A stretch of 64,000 nt of DNA from Streptomyces albicerus (GTDB taxonomy: Bacteria; Actinomycetota; Actinomycetes; Streptomycetales; Streptomycetaceae), in the NCBI RefSeq assembly GCF_008905045.1, contig NZ_VWMY01000051.1:1-64000 (forward strand). The letters run 5' to 3'. This document shows, one piece after another, positions 42,019 to 50,472 of the stretch. The position numbers and the translations under genes are program-made. Each line of letters starts with the position of its first letter. The stretch's first letter is position 1. The notes under the pieces are model-generated. The model worked only from the letters and a program-made list of their open reading frames with translations, did not search any database and was not told the origin of the DNA.

Positions 42019-45000
42019 ATGCTGCGGGCACATCGGCTGATGGTCGCGTACGGCGTGCTGGTCTCGGCCGCCACGGCCATTTACCTGACCGTCCCGGCGG
42101 CGCGCACCCTGATGTGGGCTGCCATCGGTGTCGCCGGAGTCACCGGTGTGCTCATCGGCGTCCGTGTGCACCGTCCGGCGCACCGGTGGCCGTGGTGGCT
42201 GCTCGCCGCCGGACTGCTCACGTTCGCCGCCGGCGACACCTACTACAACGTGTCCGAGCAGTACTTCGACGCCTCCAACCCGTTCCCGTCCCCGGCGGAC
42301 GCCTGCTATCTCGCGACGTACCCTCTCTTCGCCGCCGGTCTCTTCGGCCTCGTCCGGTACCGCTGGACGGGCCGCGACCTGCCCAGCCTGCTGGACGCAC
42401 TGATCGTCACCGCCGGTCTCGCGCTGCCGGTGTGGGTCTTCCTCGTACAGCCGCTCACGCGCCTGGAGGGGCTGACCTGGCAGCAGCGGGCCATCAGCAT
42501 CGCCTACCCGCTGGGGGACGTGCTGGTGCTCGCGCTCCTGGCCCGCCTGCTCGCCCCCAGCCCGATGTCCGGGCGCAACCGCGCCGTGCTGCTCCTCGTC
42601 GTCGGCACCCTGACACTGCTCGGCTTCGACATCGCGTACGGAATTCTGCAGCTCAACGACATGTGGCAGGCCGGAACGCTGCTCGACCTCGGCTGGATCG
42701 TCTTCTACACGGCCTGGGGTCTGGCCGCGCTCCATCCGTCCATGGTCGAGCTGACCGCCTCCATGCAGCAGCGGGAGTCCCTCCTGCCGCCGCCGCGCCG
42801 ACTGCTGATGCTCGCCGTGGCGACCCTGATCGCGCCGGGAATCCTGCTCTCTGAAAGCCTCGCGGGCCACGCACCGGACGCGGAAATGATCGCGGCGTTC
42901 TCCGGTGTGCTGTTCCTGCTGGTCATTCTCCGGCTGGCGGGCATGGTCGTGGCCCACCGCAAGGCCGTGGCACGCGAGCTGGCGCTGCGTACGGCGGCCG
43001 CCTCACTGGTGTCGGCCGTGCAGCCGCAGGAGATCGCCGACTCCTGCGACCAGGCGGTCAGCAAACTGTTCGGGCCGAAGGTTCCGCACGCGACGCTGCT
43101 GCTGTCGGCCGAGCATGCCAGGGACCCGGCGCCGCATCGGACTCGCCTGGTGCCCTCGGCCGATCTCGGAGAGGAGATCGTCGCCGCGCTCGGGGGCCTG
43201 CCCACCGTCTTGGTCTGCCCCATGGTCTCTCCGGACCGGCCGCCGGGCGAACTGCCGGGCGTGCTCCTGGCCGCGGGACCGGAGAAGCACCTCTCGGAGA
43301 TGCGCGGCTCACTGGAGATCCTGGCCTCGCACGCCGGTCTGGCCACCGAGCGCATCGCGCTGCGCCAGGAGATCATCCGCCAGGAGAGCGAGGCGTACTT
43401 CCGCACCCTGGTGCGCAAGGCCTCGGACGTCATTCTCATCGTCGAGGACGACAACACGGTGCGGTACGCGAGCCCGTCCTCCCGGGCCGTGTTCGGCGGC
43501 GCACAGCTGGTCGGTACGGCACTTCCGGACCTGGTGGATCCCAGTGACCGGCAGCGGGTGGCCAGAGGGTTCGAGGCCATGCGGAGCGAAGGACCGTCCG
43601 AGACCCACGACCACTGGTGGGTGCTCCGTGATGGCGGACGCATCGAGGTCGATGTGCGCTGCAGCGATCTGCGCGAGGAACACACCGTGGGCGGCCTGGT
43701 CGTCACCCTGCGGGACGTGACCGATCAGCGCCGCCTGGAGCACGAGTTGACACAGCGGGCCTTCCACGACCCGCTGACCGGTCTACCCAACCGGACACTC
43801 CTCCTCGAGCGGATCGAGCGCGCGCTGCTGCGCGGCCGGCGCGAGTCGACACTCACCTGTCTGCTCTTCATCGACCTGGACGACTTCAAGGTGGTCAACG
43901 ACACGATGGGGCACTCGACCGGCGACGACCTGCTGATCGCCGTCGGCGAGCGCCTGTCGGGGGCCCTGCGCCGCAGCGACACGGCGGCCCGCCTCGGCGG
44001 TGACGAGTTCGCCGTGCTGATGGAGGACGCGAAACAGCCACTCGACGCCGAGCTGCTGGCCGCGCAGGTAGTCCAGACCCTCGGCAGACCGTTCCACCTG
44101 TCCGAGGACTCGGTGAGCGTCTCCGCAAGCGTAGGCGTGGCCACAGCCAAGGACAGCACGGACGCCGAGCAGCTGCTCGGCCACGCCGACCTGGCTCTCT
44201 ACGCGGCGAAGACGGCGGGAAAGCGCCAGTGGCGCCGCTTCCAGCCGCGGCTGCGGGTACGGATGGCGGAACGACACCATATGCAGGCCCGCCTCGACGC
44301 CGCGATCGCCGGGGAGGAGTTCTGCCTGCGCTACCAGCCCGTCGTGGACATGGCCACGAGCGTGGTCGTCGGCTTCGAGGCACTCGTCCGCTGGCCTCAC
44401 GCCCGGCGCAACCCGGTCCCTCCGGAACAGTTCATCGCCCTCGCCGAGGAGACGGGACACATCACACCGCTGGGCTCCTGGGTCCTGCAGAACGCCACCT
44501 CCGACATCGCGGGTCTGCAGCGGCTGCCGGGGCAGGCTGCCGCGCCGTACATCAGCGTCAACGTGTCCGCCCGGCAGTTCCGGGACACCGGCTTCCTCGA
44601 CGAGATACACCAGGCGCTCCGGACTCCCGGGCTGGCCCCGGGGTCACTGAGGCTGGAGGTCACCGAGACGGTGCTGATGCGTCAGGACACACAGATCCAG
44701 GCGGTGCTGCAATCCCTCCAAGACCTCGGGGTGCACATCGCCGTCGACGACTTCGGCACAGGTTTTTCCTCGCTGCGCTATCTTCGGGATTTCCCCATCG
44801 ACGTCCTGAAGATCGACAAGACGTTCATCGACGACATCACACTGGACACCCGGCAGGTCGCACTCGTCGAAGGCATCGTCAGGATGGCCGACACGCTGGG
44901 CCTGGAGGTGATCGCCGAGGGGATCGAGGACTCCGCACAGCGGGATCTGCTGGCCGGGATGGGGTGCCGGTTCGGGCAGGGCTTTCTGTTCGCGCGGCCC

Positions 45001-46410
45001 ATGTCGGTGGAGCAGAGCAAGTTGCTGCTGCGGTACCGAAACGGCAAGCGGATCCCAGCGGGGGCGGAGGGCACGGTGGCAGGCCGGGATCGGGGCCGGA
45101 GCCGAGCCGGCGGACGGAGGGTGGAAACGCTCCCCGCCGTACGGAAGGAGCAGGCCGACATGCCCGCAGCGGAATCCGGACCCCCGGGAGCACGACGCGG
45201 TGTGCCGGGGAACGATCTCGAACACCTGCGGCAGACCAGCCCCATGAGCGACGCCGTCCTCGACGAGGTGCACGGCCGCCACATCCGCAGCGGAAGCCAC
45301 TGGCTGATCGACTTCGCCTCCTGCAACTACCTGGGCTTCGACTGCGATCCGGAGATCATCGACGCGATCGAGCCCGCCGTACGCCGGTGGGGCACGCACC
45401 CGAGCTGGTCACGGCTGCTCGGCAGTCCACGTCTGTACCCGGAGATCGAGGAACGTCTGGCCGCCCTGCTCGGCGCCCCGGACACCTTGCTGCTGCCCAC
45501 AGCCACCCTCATCCACGCCTCGGTGATCCCTGTCCTCGCGGGCCGGGGACATGTCTTCATCGAGGCGACGGCGCACCGGACCGTGTACGACGGCTGCGTG
45601 TCCGCACGTGGACAGGGCGCGACCCTGCGTCGGTTCCACGCCGAATGGCCCGACGAGTTGGACGCCCTGCTGCGCGCCGTGCCGAGCGGTTCATCGCGCC
45701 TCGTCTGCGTGGACGGCGTCAACAGTATGAGTGGGAACATCCCCGATCTGCCCAGGCTGGCGGACGTCTGCCGCAGCCGGGACGCGACGCTGTACATCGA
45801 CGACACGCATGGCTTCGGCGTCATCGGGGAGCGGGGGCCGCACGAGCCGTGTCCTTACGGGTCGCGCGGCAACGGCGTCGTCCGGCACACGAGTGAGACG
45901 TACGACGGGATCGTACTCGTCGGCGGCTTCTCCAAGGCCTACTCGTCGCTGCTGGCCTTCCTGGCCCTGCCCTCCTGGTTGAAGAACCATCTCAAGACAG
46001 CGGCGGCGCCCTACCTGTACTCGGGGCCCTCGCCGACCGCGTCCCTCGCCACGGCGCTGGCCGGTCTGGAGGTCAACGACCGCCGCGGGGACGGCATCCG
46101 CGCCGAGGTGCACCGCAAGACCGTCCGCGTGCTCGACCATGTGCAGGGTCTTGGCGCGGAAACACTCAACACGGACCGACTGCCGATCGTCGAGATCCCC
46201 CTGGCCAACTCCGCAGATCTCGACGCGGTCGCCAACTTCCTGTGGGACCAGGGCATTTACGTGACCCTGGCCCCCTACCCCCTGGTTCCGCGCGACCGGG
46301 TCGGCTTCCGCATCCAGGTCACCGCGCTCAACTCGGACGCGGACATCGGGCGGCTCACCGGCACGCTCACCCGGCTCTCCGGACGCTTCCCGCTGCGCGC
46401 GAGGAGGTGA
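42019..46410 (+). CDS. Membrane PAS-GGDEF-EAL c-di-GMP protein in frame with an alpha-oxoamine synthase
   Basis: 1463 codons without a stop. Residues ~1-320: about ten membrane spans (MVAYGVLVSAATAIYLTVP onward) as in RmdB-type proteins. ~450-575: PAS domain (AYFRTLVRKASDVILIVEDDNTVRYASPSSRAVFG). ~580-745: diguanylate cyclase with DPLTGLPNRTLLLERI and intact RLGGDEFAVL (~658). ~770-1015: phosphodiesterase with FEALVRWPH (~785), NVSARQF, DDFGTGFSSLRYLRDFPIDVLKIDKTF (~911) and EGIED, all metal/catalytic residues present. After a basic linker (~1016-1047), residues ~1048-1463 form a PLP enzyme (see 45160-46410). GGGGAGG lies 8 nt before the ATG. RmdB homologues normally stop after EAL, so this is either a fusion or a lost stop codon. 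Confidence 0.85.
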   Translation: MLRAHRLMVAYGVLVSAATAIYLTVPAARTLMWAAIGVAGVTGVLIGVRVHRPAHRWPWWLLAAGLLTFAAGDTYYNVSEQYFDASNPFPSPADACYLATYPLFAAGLFGLVRYRWTGRDLPSLLDALIVTAGLALPVWVFLVQPLTRLEGLTWQQRAISIAYPLGDVLVLALLARLLAPSPMSGRNRAVLLLVVGTLTLLGFDIAYGILQLNDMWQAGTLLDLGWIVFYTAWGLAALHPSMVELTASMQQRESLLPPPRRLLMLAVATLIAPGILLSESLAGHAPDAEMIAAFSGVLFLLVILRLAGMVVAHRKAVARELALRTAAASLVSAVQPQEIADSCDQAVSKLFGPKVPHATLLLSAEHARDPAPHRTRLVPSADLGEEIVAALGGLPTVLVCPMVSPDRPPGELPGVLLAAGPEKHLSEMRGSLEILASHAGLATERIALRQEIIRQESEAYFRTLVRKASDVILIVEDDNTVRYASPSSRAVFGGAQLVGTALPDLVDPSDRQRVARGFEAMRSEGPSETHDHWWVLRDGGRIEVDVRCSDLREEHTVGGLVVTLRDVTDQRRLEHELTQRAFHDPLTGLPNRTLLLERIERALLRGRRESTLTCLLFIDLDDFKVVNDTMGHSTGDDLLIAVGERLSGALRRSDTAARLGGDEFAVLMEDAKQPLDAELLAAQVVQTLGRPFHLSEDSVSVSASVGVATAKDSTDAEQLLGHADLALYAAKTAGKRQWRRFQPRLRVRMAERHHMQARLDAAIAGEEFCLRYQPVVDMATSVVVGFEALVRWPHARRNPVPPEQFIALAEETGHITPLGSWVLQNATSDIAGLQRLPGQAAAPYISVNVSARQFRDTGFLDEIHQALRTPGLAPGSLRLEVTETVLMRQDTQIQAVLQSLQDLGVHIAVDDFGTGFSSLRYLRDFPIDVLKIDKTFIDDITLDTRQVALVEGIVRMADTLGLEVIAEGIEDSAQRDLLAGMGCRFGQGFLFARPMSVEQSKLLLRYRNGKRIPAGAEGTVAGRDRGRSRAGGRRVETLPAVRKEQADMPAAESGPPGARRGVPGNDLEHLRQTSPMSDAVLDEVHGRHIRSGSHWLIDFASCNYLGFDCDPEIIDAIEPAVRRWGTHPSWSRLLGSPRLYPEIEERLAALLGAPDTLLLPTATLIHASVIPVLAGRGHVFIEATAHRTVYDGCVSARGQGATLRRFHAEWPDELDALLRAVPSGSSRLVCVDGVNSMSGNIPDLPRLADVCRSRDATLYIDDTHGFGVIGERGPHEPCPYGSRGNGVVRHTSETYDGIVLVGGFSKAYSSLLAFLALPSWLKNHLKTAAAPYLYSGPSPTASLATALAGLEVNDRRGDGIRAEVHRKTVRVLDHVQGLGAETLNTDRLPIVEIPLANSADLDAVANFLWDQGIYVTLAPYPLVPRDRVGFRIQVTALNSDADIGRLTGTLTRLSGRFPLRARR
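45160..46410 (+). CDS. Alpha-oxoamine synthase-type PLP enzyme, possible separate translation start
   Basis: Internal in-frame ATG with a strong site (GGAAGGAG, 9 nt upstream), so this 416-aa enzyme may be made on its own. Class II aminotransferase fold of the KBL/AONS/CqsA family, which condenses an amino acid with an acyl thioester: IDFASCNYLGFDCDPEIIDAI, SWSRLLGSPRLYPEIEERLAALLG, VFIEATAHRTVYDGC, TLYIDDTHGFGVIGERG (cofactor Asp) and VLVGGFSKAYSS with the PLP Lys. A methyltransferase follows 7 nt after its stop. Role unknown; biotin synthesis is unlikely because no bio genes are near. A signal or specialised lipid-like amine is possible. Confidence 0.6.
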   Translation: MPAAESGPPGARRGVPGNDLEHLRQTSPMSDAVLDEVHGRHIRSGSHWLIDFASCNYLGFDCDPEIIDAIEPAVRRWGTHPSWSRLLGSPRLYPEIEERLAALLGAPDTLLLPTATLIHASVIPVLAGRGHVFIEATAHRTVYDGCVSARGQGATLRRFHAEWPDELDALLRAVPSGSSRLVCVDGVNSMSGNIPDLPRLADVCRSRDATLYIDDTHGFGVIGERGPHEPCPYGSRGNGVVRHTSETYDGIVLVGGFSKAYSSLLAFLALPSWLKNHLKTAAAPYLYSGPSPTASLATALAGLEVNDRRGDGIRAEVHRKTVRVLDHVQGLGAETLNTDRLPIVEIPLANSADLDAVANFLWDQGIYVTLAPYPLVPRDRVGFRIQVTALNSDADIGRLTGTLTRLSGRFPLRARR

Positions 46411-46417
46411 GCCCGGC

Positions 46418-47161
46418 ATGGTGACCCTCAACGACGACGTGGACTGGGACAGTTGGCCCGTCGCCGATTATCTCGCCGAGAACTACCGCGAGCTGCACCC
46501 CTGTGACGCGGCGGTCATCGCGCACCACTCGGCGTTCTACCGTCGGTTCCCGCCGGGGAGCATCGGCCGTGCCGTGGAGTTCGGCGCCGGACCCAACCTC
46601 TATCCGCTGATGCTCGCGGCCGCCGCCAGCCGCCACATGGACGCCGTCGAGGCAGGGGCGGCGAACGTGGCCTACCTGAAGCAGCAGCTCGACCATGGGC
46701 CCGAGGCGAGCTGGCTGCCGTTCCATGCCCTGTGCCGACACCACAACCCGGACGTTCCCGCGACTCTGCGGCATACACTGTCGCGCGTGCGCGTCGTCCA
46801 CGGTGACGTCCGGGAGCTGGCTCCCGGCGCCTACGACCTTGCGTCCATGCACTTCGTCGCCGAGGGCGTCACCGAGGACTTCGCGGAGTTCACCGACTTG
46901 TGCCGACTGTTCACCCGCTCCGTCGTACCAGGCGGGCATCTGGTCGCCGCCTTCATGGAGAACATGCCCACGTATCGCATCGGCCGCGCGTCACAGTGGC
47001 CAGGCTGCCCGGTCAACACGGACATCGTCACCGGGGTGTTCGCACCGCTCACCCGGCAACTGTCCGTCACGCGCATCGACGCCGACCCGACCCTGCCGGA
47101 CTACGGCCATTCCGGGATGGTGCTGCTCACCGCTGTCGCGGGACCTGCTTCTGCGGGGTGA
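46418..47161 (+). CDS. SAM-dependent methyltransferase, NNMT/PNMT-like
   Basis: 247 aa class I methyltransferase: an N-terminal cap WPVADYLAENYRELHPCDAAVIAHHSAFYRRFPPGS, motif I AVEFGAGPNLYPLMLAAAA, then VHGDVRELAPGAYDLASMHFVAEGVTEDFAEFTDLCRLF and VVPGGHLVAAFMENMPTYRIG. The cap and 'YLxxxY' pattern resemble small-molecule N-methyltransferases. AGGAGG lies inside the end of the upstream gene and the gap is 7 nt, so it is co-expressed with the oxoamine synthase and may methylate its product. Confidence 0.88.
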   Translation: MVTLNDDVDWDSWPVADYLAENYRELHPCDAAVIAHHSAFYRRFPPGSIGRAVEFGAGPNLYPLMLAAAASRHMDAVEAGAANVAYLKQQLDHGPEASWLPFHALCRHHNPDVPATLRHTLSRVRVVHGDVRELAPGAYDLASMHFVAEGVTEDFAEFTDLCRLFTRSVVPGGHLVAAFMENMPTYRIGRASQWPGCPVNTDIVTGVFAPLTRQLSVTRIDADPTLPDYGHSGMVLLTAVAGPASAG

Positions 47162-47446
47162 GCACCGTCTCGACGGCCGCGCCGCATCGATAGACGCCCC
47201 GCCAACCGACAGGGACGGAACGTCCCCTGGCCGGAGAGCGGAGACCGGCAAGCCCCCGCATCCGGGCCCGCAGGCAACCCACCGCACCGAGTGCGGACAA
47301 TTGGAGAGCAGCATGCGTCAGCGCCGCCAACGTCCCTGCGGGGCGGCCGACTCAAGGCCTCGACCAGTGGCACGGCCGTCCCTCGACTCGCCACGACCCG
47401 CGCAGACGTCGGGCGACTCCGTCACAGGGGCGCGGCCCTCGCGCCG

Positions 47447-47596
47447 CTACCGCGTCACTTCGTCCTCGATCCCACGGACCAGCTCGATGGCCCGGCCCAG
47501 CATGGTGAGTCGCGCATCGAGGGTCCCGCCGACGGGGTAGAAGCGGACGGTGTCGACGCCGGCGTCGCGCCAGACGCGCAGCCGTTCACACCCCAG
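47447..47596 (-). pseudogene. LLM-class (F420/flavin) oxidoreductase, C-terminal fragment
   Basis: The last ~49 codons read ERLRVWRDAGVDTVRFYPVGGTLDARLTMLGRAIELVRGIEDE, the end of a luciferase-like monooxygenase family protein. It is joined in frame to the integrase remnant upstream near base 47596; no other part of the gene is present. Confidence 0.65.
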
Positions 47597-48115
47597 GCCT
47601 CGGTTCCGATTAGCGTGGTCGCCAGCACCACATCGTCGCTCGGCCAGCCACATATCCGGCAGGTCGGCCGCCTTGTGCTTGGCGCGGGCCCGCAGATAAC
47701 GGCTGACGGCCCGCGCGGTCTTCGGCCCGAACCGCACACGGCGATCCTTGCTGCCCTTGCCGAGGCAGTGGACGGATTCCGTGGTCAGGTCGATGTCGTC
47801 GAGTGCCAGGTTGCCAACCTCGGAAAGCCACGCCCCTGTATTGCAGTACAGCCGGATGATTGCCTCGTCCCGCAGCTGCACGAAATCCCTGCCCTTGCAG
47901 GTGCCGAGGACCTTCGTGGTCTCCTCGTCATGCCGGGTGGTCTCCGGATAGCTCCCCGACCGCAGCGAGCGGTCCCAGTCCCGCAGGAACCCCGACCACG
48001 TCCTCGACAGCCCCGTAGTGGTCTTGTCCAGGTCCAGCAGCGGCATCCTCGCAAACCTCCGAGTAAAGGCGTCGATGAGCGGCGTGCTCAACCTCGAAGA
48101 TCGGAAACGACCCAT
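47596..48115 (-). pseudogene. Tyrosine recombinase (integrase) remnant
   Basis: Central part of a phage-type integrase: RDEAIIRLYCNTGAWLSEVGNLALDDIDLTTESVHCLGKGSKDRRVRFGPKTARAVSRYLRARAKH. Where the first catalytic Arg should be (TGARLSEV) there is Trp, and the C-terminal HxxR and Tyr regions are replaced by the LLM fragment. It is therefore inactive. The adjacent tRNA-Pro 3' sequence is its likely att site. Confidence 0.8.
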
Positions 48116-48130
48116 ACGAAAAGGGCCCCC

Positions 48131-48146
48131 GCAGGTGCTTACCTGC
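48131..48146. terminator. Short hairpin next to the tRNA fragment
   Basis: GCAGGT-GCTT-ACCTGC, a 6-bp stem just beyond the tRNA-like 3' end; probably the old tRNA terminator carried along with the att site. Confidence 0.5.
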
Positions 48147-48162
48147 GAAGACCCTTCACACT

Positions 48163-48210
48163 GTCGGGACGACAGGATTTGAACCTGCGACCCCTTGCCA
48201 CCCAGTCAGG
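48163..48210 (-). other. tRNA-Pro 3'-half, integrative-element attachment-site scar
   Basis: Reading on the minus strand, the last ~35 bases of an actinobacterial tRNA-Pro are intact: variable region, T-arm GCAGG-TTCAAAT-CCTGT and acceptor strand CGTCCCG followed by A. The anticodon arm is already degenerate and the D-arm and 5' acceptor half are absent. Such 3' copies are left when an element integrates into a tRNA gene, and tRNA-Pro is a known target of pSAM2-like elements. An integrase remnant lies directly beside it. Confidence 0.75.
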
Positions 48211-48584
48211 TGAGGTCTGAGCGGCGTGCGACGGGTCGTTCTTCGAGGTCACTGGCCAGCGTACTCAGCCGAGTAAAGGAGTCTGTTCCCTCAGCCTCCG
48301 CCGGGCAGCCTCGTCGCCTCACCCACCGCATTCCGCTCGTCGAGAAGAACCTGCAACGAACTCTGACTTTTCCATCGCCCCGCTTCGGCCAAGAGCCGGC
48401 AAGTCGGAGCCTGTATGCGGGCCTTGCGCTCTGAGGCGGCTCTGGCCGACGGGCCGTCGAGATGTACCTGCCGGTGCGAATCGTTCGAGGGAACGTCTTC
48501 GTCGCAGAACCGGCTGAATCCCGCCGGTCGGCGCTCAGCAAGTCCGAGCGTGCAGCGCCGGGGCCACCTTCGCTCCTGCGCAGG

Positions 48585-48805
48585 CCGGGGCCTGCACGCC
48601 GACACGGCCTACGACTGCCGGGATCTGTTGAAGACGGTTGCACGGCGGCCGCGTTGGAGTCCGGATCGCCCGCGACGTCATCGAGTCCGGTTCAACGTCC
48701 GGTCCACCGCAGGCGGGTGATCGAAGAGACCATTTCCCGCCTGTCCGGCTCTCATCGGCCGAACCTTCGCTGCGAGCGCCATCCCGTAACTAGCTGGCGT
48801 TCTCG
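48585..48805 (+). mobile_element. IS5-type transposase C-terminal remnant
   Basis: Frames around DTAYDCRDLLKTVARRP and RRRVIEETISRLSGSHRPNLRCERHPVTS match the end of IS5/IS4-group transposases (H..VIERT(I/F)SWL.....L..RYER). Frameshifted and short; inactive. Confidence 0.6.
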
Positions 48806-50176
48806 GACTTGCCCCGGCGAGGACGGGCACTGCGAGTGACGCGACACGGTCAAAAGCGGCCGACCCGCCACACTGCCCGGCCAGCACCAGACGGCTGCTG
48901 ATGTCGAGCAACTGCCCTCACTCGCCGCCACTGTGTGCGAGGAAGGCCGGCGGCCCGGACCGAGCAGGAAGGGTGGTCGGACTCCGGCCCGGTCGGCGTC
49001 TTGTCTTCAGCCGCGTGATGACAGAAGCCAGGCTCGGCGGCATGCGCCTCAACGGTTCGGTCGAGTCGGGATACCGACCCCGCCACTTGGAGCAGTCCGG
49101 CAAACAGACCCACCGCTTACGACACCATGGCCGGGGCCGGTCCCACGGATTTCATCTCACCGATGCGGCACGGCAGGCCGAACAACGGCACGCAATGACC
49201 TGCTCGAGGGCAGGTGGTAGCGATCACGACGATGGCGATCAGCAGCCGGCCCTCGATCATTCGCACCTCCGGGCAGCCCCATTGGGCAACCAACCAGACG
49301 GACGGGAGCCGTTGTGGATGCCGGCACTGACACGGCGCCGGCAAGTACCGGCGCGGCCCCCGGTGGAGCGAACGGCGCGAGAAAGCTGCGAACGCGCCAA
49401 CCTGCGAAGGCCCCGTCCGGACGATGCCGTGCTGCCATCCCCGCTACTCCATGCGGTGCGCAGACACCAAAAGGCCGGGGTTCGGCGCCGTTTCGGACAA
49501 TCTGCCGGCAATTTCCTCAGGCCCTGGGCACGTTCAAGATGCGCCCTCCAATCGGGATCCTCGATCTACCGCGACTCCTACGGAGCCGACGCCGGGATTC
49601 GACCACTCATGCCCAATTGGGCAGGCGCGCGACCTTGTGTGCGCCCTGTCCCCGCCACGCAGCTCCCGGAATTCACAAGTACAGATCGCGCGAGCGGCAG
49701 GGCGCGCATCGAGACCGGTAAGCAAGACGACCGAAGAGGTCTTACAGAATCTTGTGCACCCGTCGAACGTAGCTGCTCACTCCCATTCGACGCGAAGGAC
49801 GACAGGTAGCGGGAGTCGATCGCCCAGCCCACCTCGGGGGGACCCACAGGGGCATGCCGTGGCGCACGAACAGCGGGAAGTTGTTGTCGAACCGGGCACC
49901 GCAGAAGGCCCGCTACAGCTCGTCGATCACTACCGCCACTACCGCATAGAGGCAGCGCCCGGGGCCGTCGGGCGAGCTGCTGGAGTGCGCGGTGGCGTCA
50001 GTGACCTGTAGGCGGTCACCGGTAGGTGGATCCAGCCTCATAGATTGACCACAAATTACACACACCCCCTCTACAGACCGGCCCCGATGGTCTAGATTGA
50101 CCGTGCTTCAGCTGATCGGACACGAGGCGACCAGTAATGATCTATAGGTCCGGCACTACAAAAGGCCAGCAGTCGC
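48806..50176. other. Degenerate region without recognisable genes
   Basis: About 1.4 kb between the IS5 remnant and the second polysaccharide locus. Reading frames show no coherent codon bias or domains. The only candidate is a 47-codon minus-strand frame (49117-49260) with a GGAGG site and a hydrophobic start (MIEGRLLIAIVVIATT). Base composition drops in GC toward 50040-50160. It looks like decayed mobile-element DNA. Confidence 0.5.
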
Positions 50177-50230
50177 GTCCTCCACGCCACGCGTGGGGAT
50201 GATCAATTCTTGTGAGCCCGCGAGAGGGCT

Positions 50231-50251
50231 TCGGGTGCGGGGAGCACCCGA
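50231..50251. terminator. 8-bp stem hairpin upstream of the second polysaccharide operon
   Basis: TCGGGTGC and GCACCCGA pair perfectly around a GGGGA loop. It lies ~220 bp before the operon and probably insulates it from upstream transcription, or acts in its 5' leader. Confidence 0.55.
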
Positions 50252-50472
50252 GGTTTCGACGGGTTCCCGCACACCTTGAGAGTCTGGCAGGACGTACGAG
50301 TCCACTGCCGCCAGGGTGAGTTGTTCAAGTATCGCTCAAAGAGCCGTGATGTCGTGCGCGGAGGGGCGGGTGCCTCTTGCGGGGAGGGAAGGAAGGTGCG
50401 GGGGGGTGGGGCCTCCCGGGGGAGGAACAGTGTTAGGCGATCACGTCGTACCACTGGGAACCGGGGGGTTCT

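Noticed and set aside
48163..48210. Functional tRNA-Pro gene
   Set aside because: The 5' acceptor strand and D-arm are missing and the anticodon stem does not pair, so it is an att-site copy only.
49117..49260. 47-codon minus-strand frame with a ribosome site and hydrophobic start
   Set aside because: No conservation evidence and it lies in decayed sequence; noted in the regional entry rather than called as a gene.
50177..50205. CRISPR array
   Set aside because: Only one repeat-like unit; no repeat/spacer periodicity and no cas genes in the window.
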